Notes: generated by a model not told the origin, from the sequence alone. A DNA stretch of 64,000 bases from Anopheles merus (GCF_017562075.2 NC_054085.1:3934566-3998565); one strand, 5' to 3'. Shown: positions 11,955-24,659, numbered from the stretch's first letter. A program made the numbers and translations.

Positions 11955-13331
11955 ATGCTGAACAACGAGTATCAGAAGCTTCTGGAAAAAGTACAAAATA
12001 GATTGAATAATTCTAAAGCTGTGTGTTTAACATCGGATGGCTGGACCGACATAAACAATGTTAGCTTTTTAGCAGCAACTGCTCATTTTATTGATGAAAC
12101 GGACGGCAAATTGACAACTTATTTGTTAGATTGTAACGAGTCTGCAAAACGACATACTGCAGAAAATATAGATCAGTGGTTGAGAACAGTTATGGATAAC
12201 TATAACATTTCAAAAAAAGTTTGCTGTGTTGTCACAGATAATGCGGCTAACATGAAGAGTGCAGTGAATAGCTTAGGAATCCGCCACATTCCATGTTTTG
12301 CTCATACGCTTAATTTAATTGTAAAAGATGCAATCAGTAAAACAATATCAGATATGCTTACAAAAATACGGAAGATTGTTACACATTTTAAAAAAAGCAC
12401 AATTGCTCTGGTGAAGCTCCAGGAGATGCAGAACAATATGAAATATCCAAAGCTGAAACTTTTGTTAGACGTAGCCACACGGTGGAATTCTACGTACTAT
12501 ATGCTGGAGCGATTTTACGCAAATAAAGAACCTATAATTTCTACTCTTGCATTGCTCCGGTTTGAATATGAATTAAATGAATCTGAATGGCTAATTATGA
12601 AGGAGGCGTCTGACATACTTAAAATATTCGATGTAGTAACCAAAGAAATGTCAGCTGAAAAAAATGTAACTGTATCAAAGGTTCGTGTTTTGCATAAGCT
12701 ACTGTTGTCAAAACTAAAATCGTTGTTGCAAACTAAGACTAGTTCGGAACCAGTTTTAGAAATGATGCAACTTTTGATCGATGGCTTAAATAATAAATTT
12801 AAGTATGCATACACCACCTCTGTTTCCCGAGCAACCGTTGTTGATCCTCGATTTAAACAATAAGGATTTTCTGATGAACACGAGTTTAAAGAATGTTGTA
12901 ATGCAGTATTACGAGAGATGAGAATGGAGAACAACTTCCAAAACGACCTGAACAACTCCCCAGAAATTGTTGTAACGGGAACAGAAATTGCCACGGACGA
13001 TACGAATCTTTGGGCAGAATTTGACACTAATCAAAATCATCCACAAATCATGCTCAACTCACGGAGTTGTCTAGAAAAAGAGCTTGATAATTACGTTGCA
13101 GAGCCTTTGGCACACCGTAACGATGATCCATTAGAATGGTGGAAGCTAAACAAATATAAATATCCAACAGTCTACCAAGTAATGCTCCGTGAGTTGTGCA
13201 TACCTGCTACTTCAGTTCCTTGTGAACGAGTGTTTTCTAAGGCAGGAGACATTGAACGAAGTAAACGGAATCGACTAAAACCAAACAAATTGAACAAAAT
13301 ATTGTTCATAAAACACAATAAAAACTGCTAG
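11955..13331 (+). pseudogene. hAT transposase, right copy, N-terminally truncated
   Basis: An inverted near-identical copy of the left transposase from MLNNEYQKLLEKV to the C-terminus (ending HNKNC). The BED finger and first part of the protein are missing because the palindrome arm starts here. The catalytic core is continuous across the site where the left copy is interrupted. One in-frame stop (TAA at about 12862) follows DPRFKQ, where the left copy reads lysine. Other differences are Ala for Val and Met for Lys. Confidence 0.88.
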
Positions 13332-14269
13332 AACCGGTTTAGCAGCAGTGCTAAAAAAGCATAAAGTGAGCGTAGAATCAATTGAACTACTGTTTTTTTT
13401 TAATTTTACTTACATTTAAACACCACAAATATTTCATAATTTTACTGCATTACCATTCCTTTATTGTACTCCTAATAACCAGAATACTATTACTAATTTG
13501 GTTAAACACAACTTTTTTAATAAGTGTTGATGCTAAATAAGCTGTCATGCTTGAATTTTTTTTTCTATAATTTTATATCAAACATACTATCTTCAATTAG
13601 TTAAATAGGTCGTTTTCGCTGGTTTCAGAAGCTTTTGGGAAATAAGGATTTTTGCACATGGAGCCATGGGATCGTCACTGCATTAAACGATTTTTTGTCA
13701 AGTTTGATTTACTCTAACCAGTCGGAAAAATTCTTGATTTCAAGCTCTTTTGAATGCGATAGCTAGGCTATACGCCGGTTTCAAGAGATGCTTATTTCGA
13801 ATTCATGAAGGAGAGTTTTTAGTGGGTAAAAATCCCACACTACCCGGGGATAGGGTGTCTTTTAGAAGATCCTCTCTCCTTATAAAACAAAACAAAAGGA
13901 AAAAAAATGTAGGGAAGTAATCCGAAGATCCGTTAATAATCTATCTTTCGTTTGGATTATATGTGTGTTGCATATCGGTTGTATAGTATAAATATTCTGA
14001 ATCAACTTCATGTACCTATTTATTTTTTATAATTTAAACACAATCATTTATAGTGCAACATTACAGGAGGGAAAATGACCATTGGGACATTATTTTTCTG
14101 TTACACTTCATACTCATCTTTCATGTTATTTCATGCTGTTAGTGCCATTAGGTTTCCGCTTTTCCACGTTAACGAGGCACCACTTAGTGAACAAATTGCT
14201 CTATGAGCGCACAGGGTTCAAAAAACGTACAGCGCAAAAGTGCACGGAGCCCTGTGTAGTGCACAGAAA

Positions 14270-14800
14270 GCGCACTGTGCGAAAGTGCAAGCACTGTGCT
14301 AGTACTTCCGCACTGTGATCAGAGAGCGCACTGTGCGAAAGTGCTAACACTGTGCTAGCACTTCCGCACTGTGCGAAAGTGCTAACACTGTGCTAGCACT
14401 TTCGCACTGTGATCAGAGAGCGCACTGTGCGAAAGTGCTAGCACTGTGCTAGCACTTCCGCACTGTGCGAAAGTGCTAACACTGTGCTAGCACTTCCGCA
14501 CTGTGCTCAGAGAGCGCACTGTGCGAAAGTGCTAGCACTGTGCTAGCACTTCCGCACTGTGCTCAGAGAGCGCACTGTGCGAAAGTGCTAGCACTGTGCT
14601 AGCACTTTCGCACTGTGCTCAGAGAGCGCACTGTGCGAAAGTGCTAGCACTGTGCTAGCACTTTCGCACTGTGCTCAGAGAGCGCACTGTGCGAAAGTGC
14701 TAGCACTGTGCGGAAGTGCTAGCACTGTGCTAGCACTGTGCGAAAGTGCTAGCACTGTGGTAGCACTTAAGGCACTGTGCTGTGCTGTGCGCACAGTATG
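14270..14800. repeat. Right subterminal repeat array of the hAT palindrome
   Basis: Inverted counterpart of the array at 8030-8510, with the same GCGAAAGTGCTAGCACTGTG-type units but a different copy number and order. It ends at the GTGCTGTGCGCACAG motifs next to the right terminal repeat. Confidence 0.85.
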
Positions 14801-14854
14801 GTGTGCTGTGCGCACAGTGCGCACAGCAGCACTTTACCCAACACTAAAAGTGAG

Positions 14855-15987
14855 CTCGACGGCATAATCCATCGATAGAAGAAAGTAGAATTTACGAGCT
14901 CACCAAATCCTACAGATTTTAACACACTTGATCACACACAAATCCTCAATTCCAATCCTCAAGATATGGAAAAACAATTTCGAGCAAATGTCACTTGGGC
15001 AATAGACACGTCCCTAAACCTTTATTCCAATATACCTTAATTTGCGGATCTTAACTTACAGATCGCGCTTCTTGTTAACTGATCCACTATCCTTGCTGGT
15101 CATCATGGGACCAAAAAGATTGGAGTCTGTTTACTGTTTTCCTACGTTGTGTTTATGTTGTGTAACTACAGTGCACAAAAAAAAAATGATACAAAATTCT
15201 GACTCGTTATATACCCCTCTGTAGTATCTGTCGTACCTGACGGACACAATCCTATCTGTTCCCAACTAACAAAACCCGCACACCGCTAGTTTTTAATTCC
15301 GTTAATTCAAATTATGAATGCATTCTAACAAGCCATATTTGTTCAAATATTTGTCGATTCAAAGCTTAAACACGTGTTGTCTGGTTGAATGTTTTAGCAA
15401 AAGAGAGCGAGGTGGTGGTGATGTGTGATGTGGGCCTTAAAGTGTTAGCCACTTTAAGGCACACATCACACGTCACCACTGTACACACACACACTTTACA
15501 CGCACGGGTAGAACGCTACACGCACGGATGGAAGCTAAAAGCAAACAAGCGAGTTGATGGCATAGCGGCATAATATTCGATGTTCAATTAAAAGGTTGAT
15601 CTGGTGCGGTTGAGCAGATGAACTTGATAGGACAGATTTGATCAAACGCTTCCCAGAGATTGCTCTTAACAGAGGATTGAACGAGCACACGGCAAATTAT
15701 TAGACAGCACCGAAAACAATAAGACGAAACAATAAGCACAGCGAAGCAGGTTGTTCGATCCGTATACTTAGGTTGCGAGAGATGCTAATAAGCCAAGAAG
15801 CGAGAAATCCTTTATGAGAGACGAAGCGATTGCTGGTACACTGCACGTTGTTGAAACACTGTGCACGTTTATTGCGACGGAAGTGGTAGGATAATTGAAC
15901 AGAATTGATAATAAGCAGGCAGCAGGCTTGAAATAGAAGGCACATATGCAAATTTTCTTGCTTTCGAAAAAAAAGTGTAATGACATT
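14855..15987. other. Intergenic stretch without recognised genes
   Basis: I see no supported coding region. The only notable structure is a near-perfect short-loop inverted repeat at 15412-15478, listed separately. CA-rich sequence follows at 15480-15500. Confidence 0.5.
15412..15478. repeat. Short-loop hairpin
   Basis: The two arms, about 30 bp each, are inverted copies (left arm includes GATGTGGGCCTTAAAGTG, right arm CCACTTTAAGGCACACATC), separated by about 4 bp. Only about two mismatches are seen. Such a short loop suggests a cruciform or replication-slippage product rather than a microRNA precursor. Confidence 0.7.
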
Positions 15988-17772
15988 TAGCGACCTTACC
16001 CACTACGATCCGTTTCGATAAGGCTACGTGTAGCTGCGGCTAAAGGGGCGGCCGTGAGAACAAATATTGCGGATAGTTGCGAGAGGAGAACGAGCGAACC
16101 GAAAACCGAGAGAGCGAGCGATCGGACGAAGCGGAGTTCGATGATCGAGCGGTTTTGCGGCGCGATGGCAAAAAAAAAGACGTGGCACTTTGGTAACGGT
16201 TATCAAGTAGTTTGGTGGTGGTTTTTGGCTCGTGTAATAAAGTTTTAGTTGGTTTGGCGTTATATTAAATAAAAATAATTTATTTATTTTTAAAAAGAAA
16301 AGTAGTTAGTCGTTTCATCATATTCATTATTTGGTACCGGTGTTTGCGAGCGATTTAGTCTAGCCTCAATTTTCTATATATGTTCGATTTTGACAACTTC
16401 ATCTTTCAGATATTCCAACAAGTCATCAAATTCCAAGTGTTTATTGGTTCTGGCTAAAGTTGCCAGTTCTGGGTTTCTTAATCCGACTAAAAAATGAATT
16501 TTTAATTTTTTTTGTAAGAATCTTCACTGTTTTTCGTATCGATGTTCATTAAATTTGTTTTAACCTTGCCACCCTTTCGTTATATGGCTCATTGACTCCT
16601 TGCTGCAAAGTTTTCACTTGTTGGAAAATGGCTTCTACACTCATTTTTTCTCCAAAAAGCTTTATTAAATTTCATTTAACATTCGCCCACGTATCATCTA
16701 ATATGCGACTGAAAAATCCAGCAGCATTTCCTTTTAATTTGAACATTACCGTTCTAATTAAATCCTCTTCCGATTCGCCTCTTGGTATCTGATTCGCAAA
16801 ATATTCCACTTGAAATAAAAATCCATCTAATTCCTTTGCAGCTCCGTGATATTCAGGAATGCATAGCATTGCCTTTTCCGTTGGGAATTCGTAAGCCATT
16901 TTTAAAAATAACGCGTTCAACGCTCTATCGATTTCAAGGCATTGATTTAATAATTCTCCTTTGAGAATTTGGAGGGGTTTTTAGTAATTATATTATGTGT
17001 TTCGACAACTTTCATTATTTGCCGTGGAGTTTAGTTGCGGTAATGATGGATTGATATTATTTACACTTTTTGAATGAACCTGAATAGATCTGTTCCTAAT
17101 TGCCAACACCTTTGGGTTCATTACCCTCTACGTAAGCGTAAAAAATGAAGGATTAATAGAAATGATAATTAAACTACTGTACCAACTACCTCTAACTGCT
17201 TATTATTACTACGTTGATACTTTTTAGGAAACTTGTTAAGAAAAAAAATTAAATTTTACACTTATTTCACTAATTATCACTTAATCACTAACAATCTGCG
17301 ATTTTCCCTTCCCCACTTACCCAAAAAAAAAAATGTTTTTTCTTCACCACTATACCTGATTCATACACCAGCCAGAATTAGCGTTATTTGCGCTACTAAG
17401 TATGTGCTTTACCGCTGTCACCAGATGAAACGACTAACTACTTTTCTTTTTAAAAATAAATAAATTATTTTATAATAAATTAAAATAAATAAATAAATAA
17501 ACGCCAAACCAACTAAAACTTTATTGCACGAGCCAAAAACCACCACCAAACTACTTGATAACCGTTACCAAAGTGCCACGTCTTTTTTTTGCCATCGCGC
17601 CGCAAAACCGCTCGATCATCGAACTCCGCTTCGTCCGATCGCTCGCTCTCTCGGTTTTCGGCTCGCTCGTTCTCCTCTCGCAACTATCCGCAATATTTGT
17701 TCTCACGGCCGTTCCTTTAGCCGCAGCTACACGTAGTCTTATCGAAACGGATCGTAGCGGGCAAGGTCGCTA
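15988..17772 (-). mobile_element. Rearranged Ty3/gypsy element: LTR, gag fragment, inverted LTR
   Basis: An LTR of about 330 bp on the plus strand (15988-16317, ending GTTTCA) faces a second copy on the minus strand (17426-17772). Between them, on the minus strand, lie a primer-binding-like TGGTGACAGCGG right after the minus-strand LTR and a gag fragment. The plus-strand LTR end is joined directly to the inside of gag. The element is related to the full gypsy copy at 43807-50082, sharing gag motifs and the primer-binding site, but the LTR sequence differs. Confidence 0.75.
16320..17118 (-). pseudogene. Truncated gypsy gag
   Basis: Starts near 17118 with the same opening as the intact gag at 44393 (MNPKVLA) and contains MAYEFPTEKAMLCIPEYHG, GESEEDLIRTVMFKLKG and, further on, LEFDDLLEYL. 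It has stop codons and frameshifts and ends abruptly at the inverted LTR (16317). Gag packages retroelement RNA in virus-like particles; this copy cannot do so intact. Confidence 0.75.
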
Positions 17773-18791
17773 TAGAGGTTTATTCAACAATTGACGTTCT
17801 TGCTTATACGACGTTACACTTATCCTTTGTCGTCGTTTACATATGTGCGGATCGACTTCTTGCGCGTTGCACTTATTCAACAATATAAGAATGATTAGGT
17901 GGAATTGGAATTCGGCTCTCAACATCTAATCGGGCAAACGTTAAGACATAAGAAACCCTCTTACCAGTGCTGCAAAATGTCATGAGTATCACGAGATTTT
18001 CACCAACGAAAACAATGAACATATCCGTGGTAGTTTGATGCTCATTGTTGATAGTCAATAAAAGTGCATCATGACATGCTGAACACGACATGTGAATTCT
18101 TGAGTCCAACGCGATACTCTGACGGACAAGCTTAGCTTAATGCCCGCATAAGCATAATCATGACTATTGCTGGCTGTGTACAGTGCTGCCAAATATCACT
18201 GTTTCAGTCACCAAACCTTCATGACTGAAACGAACCTCAAATCAGCTCACGTACAAAAGTGCGATGATCAGACGCAAGATGAACATAGTCGTTGTGACGT
18301 GTGACCAGATTGGTGACATTGCAGCAACCACCTCTTGGTCGGTCACTTTGACGTGACTTTGTTATTCTGTGATCAATTTCGAAATGTCACCCGCTGTGCA
18401 AACCCAAATGACAATCCAGCCTGCTCTCACTATGGCGAGCTCAATGACAGCTGCTTCAACCCATACTGAGAGGCTATCATCGTTTCTTCCTGCGTACTGA
18501 GCAAGCTTGTTTTTTCCCCTCGCTGAGGCGAGATGAATTTGTTTGTATGGTGAGCAAATCTATCGCCGTTGATTGCTCTAATGAGATGATCGGGCAACAG
18601 CCGCTCACATGATGAAATCCTGATGAGGTCGGATTTTGGAGTGAGTATCTTCTCCACATCGAGCCGCCATTGTGTTGTGGTTTGAGCAGCTGGTAAAACG
18701 TGAAAAATTGAAGAAACGACTAACGGTTAAATATCATGAAATCAATCTTTTTTGTGCAATCTTTATCGTGTTTTTGATGTAGAAATACAAA
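17773..18791. other. Spacer upstream of unit B with a possible MITE
   Basis: No gene is supported. CAGTGCTGCAAAATGTCATG near 17968 and GGTGACATTGCAGCA near 18315 are imperfect inverted copies and could mark the ends of a roughly 350-bp MITE. CAGTGCTGCCAAATATCAC at about 18182 is a third copy of the same motif in direct orientation. The unit B promoter should lie near the right end. Confidence 0.35.
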
Positions 18792-21059
18792 ATGTTTCCA
18801 AAAAAATTTAAACAAAGCGGATTGCTGTACAAACGACGAGATGCCTTGAAGAAAAAACGAGATAGAGAGTGGGAGGATGATAATAATCAAGCCGGACCTA
18901 GCTGTAATGTACAGCCTTTAGGTAATTTATTGGTATTTGATAACATAAAGTATTGCACGTGTTAACATAAATCAATATTGTAGAAGATGATTTCGGCACG
19001 TCCTCCTATATTCAAGAAGATGCATAAATAATAATCGAACCAGTGCTTGACAGTGACGATGATGATATTGAATTATTAGATGATGAAGAAGCATTTCAAA
19101 ATGAAGATAGTGAAGACGAAGAATATACTGATATCGAATATCTTGAGACTGAAGATATAGAAACCAACAATTCTCAATTATACAAGTCTTTACGTATTTG
19201 GTTTATTAGGAACAAAATATCTAGAAAAGTTGCCAACGAACTATTGAAAATTTTGCGGGAAGATGCGTCTTGCGCTCTTCCACAAGATGTGAGAACACTA
19301 TTGAAACCTCCGTTAAATGTAGGAAAACAAATTGTTGCTGTTCCAGGGGGTGGTCAAATGTGGTACCATGGTGTTGCAACATGCCTTCAACATTATTATC
19401 GGTGAGTTCTTAGATTTTTTATTACTTTCTTGATTGTGATAAATATCTTCCAACTGGTATTAATTTTATCTTCAATTATTTTTAGTTATGTTACTCCAAA
19501 CGTAGAGCATTTCGAATTGAACTTGTCGGTGGGCGGCATTCCTCTATACAACCAAAGTGCAGAACAAATGTGGCCCATTTTAATGCAGCTGTACGGAATT
19601 CCAAATGTACCGGTAATGGTTGTAGGAATTTACAGTGGATCGACAAAGCCAGCCGATGTAGAAACGTTCCTGCGACCACTAGTAAACGAACTTAATAATC
19701 TTCAGGACAACGGGCTAATGATAAATAATAGGATGTACAGGATATCAGTTCGAGCCATCATAGCTGATTCTCCGGCAAGAGCTTTCATAAAACGTCAGTA
19801 GCTGTGATTAATATATACAATAAGGGAAAATTAACATAAATCATTCTTCATTTTAAGATGTTTGTTACTTCAATGGAGTCCACGGATGTTTGAAGTGCAA
19901 ATGCCAAGCTGTTCCATCTGACAATCCACGTAAATTAATTTACGAGGATTTAACTGCTGAACTTCGCACTGACAAAGACTTCAAAAATGAAAAATGGAGT
20001 TCTACCGGTCATCGTAGAGGTCCAACACCATTGACCGACTTGAAGCACTTTGATATAGTAATAAGGATTCCCGTAGGCGAAGAAATGCATCTGGTGCATA
20101 AAGGCAATATTCTAAAACTGTTATTAGGATGGGATAGAGGAACTTTAGCTCCCTTTAAGAAGTGGTCTAAAGAAGACAGGCAGGAAATTTCGGCAGAGCT
20201 TATGAATATCAAGCTCCCTTCAGAATTTCCAAGGCGATTTAGGTCATTAGATTCGTTGCATTTCTGGAAGGCAACAGAGTTAGGATACTTTTTAAAATAT
20301 GGAGGTATAGTAGTACTAAAGGATAGAATAGGTAAAGTAGCATACGAACATTTCAAATTGTTTTACTGTGCAATAATTATTTTATCTTCAAATCATTTTA
20401 AATCACATTGGAAGTATGCAGGAAAGTTACTCTTCGAGTTTGTTAAAAGATACGGCATAGTTTATCATCGTAATCATTTAGTTAGTAACGTACATCTTCT
20501 TTTACATTTATACGATGAGGTTAACAAATTTGGACCATTAAATACCTTTTGGGCATACCCTTTTGAAGATAAATTACAAATACTTAAACATTATTATGTT
20601 CGAAGCGGGTATAGAAGTTTACATCAGGCAATTGGCAAAATTCTATTGCTTCGAGAGATAGAGGTAGCCAGGCTAAATCAAAATCCAGAATATCCCAGGC
20701 TAAAGATAAAATATGAGCAGGTTATAACATTTTTAAGGGAAGGATTTTTATTACGGAACAATTCAAAGGATTGTTGGTTTCTAACAAAAAAGAATAGCAT
20801 TTTTAAATATGTAAAGGCTGAAATTATAGCTGATTCCCTTCATGTTTATGGACACTTGCTTCTTAAACGTTGTGAAGCCTTTACTACACCATGCTCATCA
20901 AATATCATTTTGAATTTCGTTGGATTTGAGTCTGATTTTTCATCTACTATCTACAGAGTTTCCATAAAAGATATCAAATGCAAAATGGTGGCTATGGAAA
21001 TTCCACGATCGAATCCTTGTAAATATCATTTCACTCCTTTGTTGCATACATTAAATTAA
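18792..21059 (+). pseudogene. Unit B TNP2/CACTA-like transposase-domain gene, one nonsense codon
   Basis: Exons 18792-18921, 18984-19401, 19486-19793 and 19858-21059 total 2058 bases, a multiple of three, and intron phases 1, 2 and 1 keep one frame throughout. The predicted protein has 685 codons. It has a basic N-terminus (MFPKKFKQSG), an acidic linker (about 60-105), LPQDVRTLL (142-150), GGIPLYNQS and WPILMQ (about 197-215), RAIIADSPARAFIK (about 271-284), a CLKCKC zinc-like motif, WKATELGYFLKYGGIVVL, and a C-terminus ending FTPLLHTLN. The only defect I see is TAA at codon 58 in the acidic linker (19025). The order of motifs resembles animal EnSpm/CACTA-type TNP2 proteins; that assignment is inference. 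The gene runs tail to tail into the DUF4806 gene 540 bp downstream. The nonsense codon could be real, polymorphic or a sequencing error. Confidence 0.75.
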
Positions 21060-21598
21060 GGTAAATTGCATTGTGTTCATAGCCAGTTAAGAAGGTTCGA
21101 TGCATTAGAAGGTTAGGAGTTAAATTAAGGTTATAGATTCCAAAACAAACTAGGTATAATATAAACCCCTGCATATTTATTAAAGTATTCTAAATTTGTT
21201 ATCTTACTGATGGTATGGTATCGCCTACTTCCGTTAACTAAACGAGAGCGAGCTAATAAAAATGAGGTCTGACTTCACACAGAAACAAATATAAAAATGG
21301 CATCAATGTATGAGACTGGTGGCATCAATGTATGAAAATAGACATAATGAATCATATTGTACTGCATTAATAAAACTTATTGCATATAAATAACCCCGTA
21401 CCGATGTAATAAATATTTTACCTATTAATGTTTTTTTATGTTTTTTTTTATTATTCAAACTACAAATAAAAAAAAACCAAAACCACAAAGAAACAAACGT
21501 TAATTGTACAAGAAAGCTCATTTTCAATACTAGATCAATAAAACAATCAATAATGCATGCACGATCACAGCCATATTCACATGTTTACAATCAATCTT
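21060..21598. other. Intergenic space between the convergent unit B genes
   Basis: AT-rich 3' flank of both genes. Several AATAAA-like signals are present on both strands. No coding region is supported. Confidence 0.5.
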
Positions 21599-22362
21599 TT
21601 ATTTTACAGGATTATGACAACTAGTTTTCTTGATTCCTTTTAAATTCATGCGACCCCTAGCATATCGCAGCTTTAGCTTAAAAAATGCTTCCACATCATC
21701 TGTATTGGGCTGATTATTTTCAGTTCTTCCAATATTTTTAAAAAGATTTAGAATATTTCTAAACTTCATTAGTGGTATTTTAGGGGTGTTTGGTGGTCCA
21801 CCTTGCCAACTACATGTTGCAAAAAACACGGGATCAAACACAATGTCTCGAGCTTCGTGCATTCTATTTTTACTATCACATCGTGTGTTGATTGTATTCA
21901 GCCACTGGGTAATGCTGTCGAAATGAGATGTATCGTTCAATCGCTCTTCGATCTCATCGAGTTCCTTTTTCGTCGAAACGGTTTTAAACTCAACCGTGGG
22001 AGGACGATATACTCCTTTTCCACTGCACGTCACAGATGATATAGCTTCGGAAATCACTTGCACTTCTAAAATTTTCAATTCTTGCTTTTTTAAAGTTTGT
22101 CTCATTTCTTCTTGGAAGTTGAACTGTGCTGCTTCCATTGAAGAAATTTTTTCTGTCTGAATTTTCAATTGTTGCAGAATTTGTTTTTGATTTGAACTTA
22201 TTTGCTTGAGAAGTTCAAACATAACATTTTCACTTCCATTTTCTTCCATACATTCTGATGGAACAAATGTTTCTTCAACCACATAATCAGCTACACAATT
22301 TTCTACAATATCACCGTCAAGGTTTTCTTTATATTGGTTAATAATGCAAAGTTTTTCGTGCC
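21599..22362 (-). CDS. Unit B DUF4806-domain protein, main exon
   Basis: The exon opens at an acceptor (ACACCATTTCAG) near 22364 and is open to the stop at 21599. It encodes a Glu-rich start, a clear coiled-coil stretch (LLKQISSNQKQILQQLKIQ and following) and a C-terminal DUF4806-like domain: VEFKTVSTKKELDEIEERL, then WLNTI, DIVFDPVFFATCSWQGG, KFRNILNLF and FFKLKLRYARGR. An upstream exon ending at a donor near 22466 probably supplies the N-terminus, but its start and frame could not be fixed. The gene is convergent with the transposase. The function is unknown; the coiled coil suggests self-association or partner binding. No disabling change is seen in this exon. Confidence 0.7.
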
Positions 22363-22734
22363 CTGAAATGGTGTAAGTGTTAAGCAGAGCTACACTGATT
22401 TGATGGATTGCAGTTCAAAACCAACCGTAAGTATGAATATTTACCGTAATAAATAATTTCGTATCTCCTTCCAATTCCAGATCATCCAGAAGTTGTCGAG
22501 TAACAGAGCCTGCTAAGGAAAGGAGTGGAATAAAAGTGCTAAGGAAAAGGAGTGGAATGAAAAAGGAGGGGAATACTTTTTTTTCGCCATGACTACCACA
22601 AAAATGATTGCACTGATTTCCCCTCTCCTCCTAAGAATGTCATCCTCTCACTTCTCACTCCTTCTCACTAAAACGCTCCTCTCAAAGTGAGATCGCTTTC
22701 GTCTGAAAAGCGGAACGGAAAGCGACTTGCATCA
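22363..22734. other. 5' flank of unit B DUF4806 gene
   Basis: Contains the inferred intron (22363-22465) and a possible short first exon, then purine-rich direct repeats (AAGGAAAGGAGTGGAATAAAA and relatives). No further gene is supported. Confidence 0.4.
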
Positions 22735-23010
22735 AATGTCAACCCGATTTTCCGTGCTGAAATTGTCATCCGGGAAGCGACGGAAGGCGTTATGGCGTTC
22801 TGAGAATTTTATCATGTCTTCCTTTTCTTTCCAACGGCAAATTTGTCGAGCAGCTCGTCGAGCTGCCCGTCCCTGGCTCCGCCTCATTCCCCTCGCCTGA
22901 GCGCGCTGCCGAAGGTTTGGATGTGTTGGTGCGTCAGACGGCCAATCGCTGTCAGCCATCGTCCGTGCTTTTTCCCTCCATAGCGCCATCTCTTTCTCGC
23001 GTGTGGACAA
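22735..23010 (-). other. Arg-rich ORF within a dispersed repeat
   Basis: A 92-codon minus-strand ORF beginning MSTREKEMALWREKA, with DWPSDAPTHPN and QRAQARGMRRSQGR. The same frame can be followed in the diverged copy at 1950-2245, where stops have accumulated. I do not recognise the family. It could be a short basic protein or an exon of one, or a promoter repeat that happens to be open. Confidence 0.35.
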
Positions 23011-24627
23011 TGCTCATGAGTTGCTGTGGCGCTTAAAAACCCGTTTACACACATTGCTGCGATGAAGTTGTATTTTCACAAATCAAACCAAAAAAGCGCA
23101 AAGAGTTCAAACACTGCAATATAAAAATGACTAAGGAATCGCTAGCACGATAGAGGTTTTGCTGTGCAACGCGCAGAACCCTAATTCGCATTAACACATT
23201 CAGCTCGGCGCTGATTTTCATGAGCTTACCGTTCCCCGGCATCTAGAACGCAAGCTGATTGTAAAACCGGTATACTGGAAAGTTCACTGGCAGTCCCTGG
23301 AGCCTGCCATCGAACTTAACGTGTTAAGTATTAAGCATAACTTTGTTACACTAAGCTTTTTTGCTTTCGTATGGTGTAGATTACACAGATATGCTGAGCC
23401 GTCTGCACAAGGGTGTAAGTGTGCGTGTGTGTGCCAAAACTGTCGCCAAATGTGTTTTCTTCCGGAATGTTATGATCGATCGAAGGAAGGTGTTCATGAC
23501 AGTGGCGGAGTAGGGGGAATCGGGGGCGCCCTAGGCGGAAAGACGAGTTGAGGCCCCTGTAAATGATAGCTGATGACCGGGAGGAGGGGGTACTGGCATA
23601 CAGCTGTTAAGAGATTTAACATTATACTTAAATTGCCGGCGGGGTGGGGGGGGGGGGATTGGCGATGGAACCCCTACGATTATCGGTCACATGTCCTAAA
23701 ATTGTTGCCGGCCGGGGGGGGGGGGGAAGGGGGAGTGCAGAAGGTTCTCCAGCCACGGGGCCCCAACGACCATCTTTCCGCTGGCCCTTGTCGCTAATAC
23801 TCTGTCTACTTGTAGACATACGGCATACTACAGACTAGCGATATTCGGCGACCGCCTAGTCCGCCTATCGTTAGGTCTACCGCTGGATCATGGCCGTGTT
23901 TTTTTTATCGTGGAGGTGCATCCTTCCCCCTGCCTGCAGCGTATGCATCGAACAGGAGACAGTGTGGCAGTATGCAAGTTGCACGCTGGATAGGAGCGGT
24001 CCCGCGGCACCGCCGTCATTCCTCACATCTGCATGCCCGTCGTGGGATCTAACCGCGTATGAACCGTCCGCCGTAGCAAGGGCTGACTATCCGGCTACGT
24101 GGTACTCAAGTCCTGAAAAGGCCGGCATGATCGCGTAGACTATTACGCCAATAATAATAATAATAATAATAATAAGAATAAGAAGAAGAAGAACTTAGCA
24201 TAGCAGTCCACACTCGGGGAAGGTTTTTGTTTTGACTTTGGTGCTGCGGGTCTACCGCTGTGGCGCGACAAATGCACGGAATTCACTCGACTAAAACATG
24301 AACCTACCGGTCCGAACCCATTCCAAGGCAATGCCGGTCAATCGGCGTCATGATAACTTCTCCAAACCAACAAGCCGCCAGATTCTGGACGGGCAGGTGC
24401 AGCACCATATGCGCGAAAGAAATTTGCTACATATCACACGCACGTTTGCTTCGATCGTGTGCCTTTTTAACACCCCCAACAGCAGAACCGATCGCAAAGA
24501 TCGTGGTGCCAATCCGATAGTTGTGTTGTCTCTCAGGTAGCGAAATCGAAAATGCATGGACTTTGTAGCCGCAGCGGATGAAAATGTACGCATCAGAATC
24601 AAATAGTTTGGGGTTTCCACACGCACG

Positions 24628-24659
<32 letters not shown>

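Larger units (their letters stand above)
7957..14846. mobile_element. Palindromic hAT transposon with two outward-facing transposase copies
   Basis: The ends are TAGTGTTGGGTAAAGT at 7957 and its inverse ending at 14846 (16 bp matched by eye). The whole structure is flanked by a direct 8-bp repeat AAAGTGAG (7949-7956 and 14847-14854), the target duplication size of hAT elements. Inside, 7957-11158 is repeated inverted at 11952-14846, except for a 350-bp insert in the left arm and different numbers of subterminal repeats. The central part (11159-11951) is single copy and contains the N-terminal coding part of the left transposase. The arms differ at scattered bases, so they are not identical sequence. 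Confidence 0.88.
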
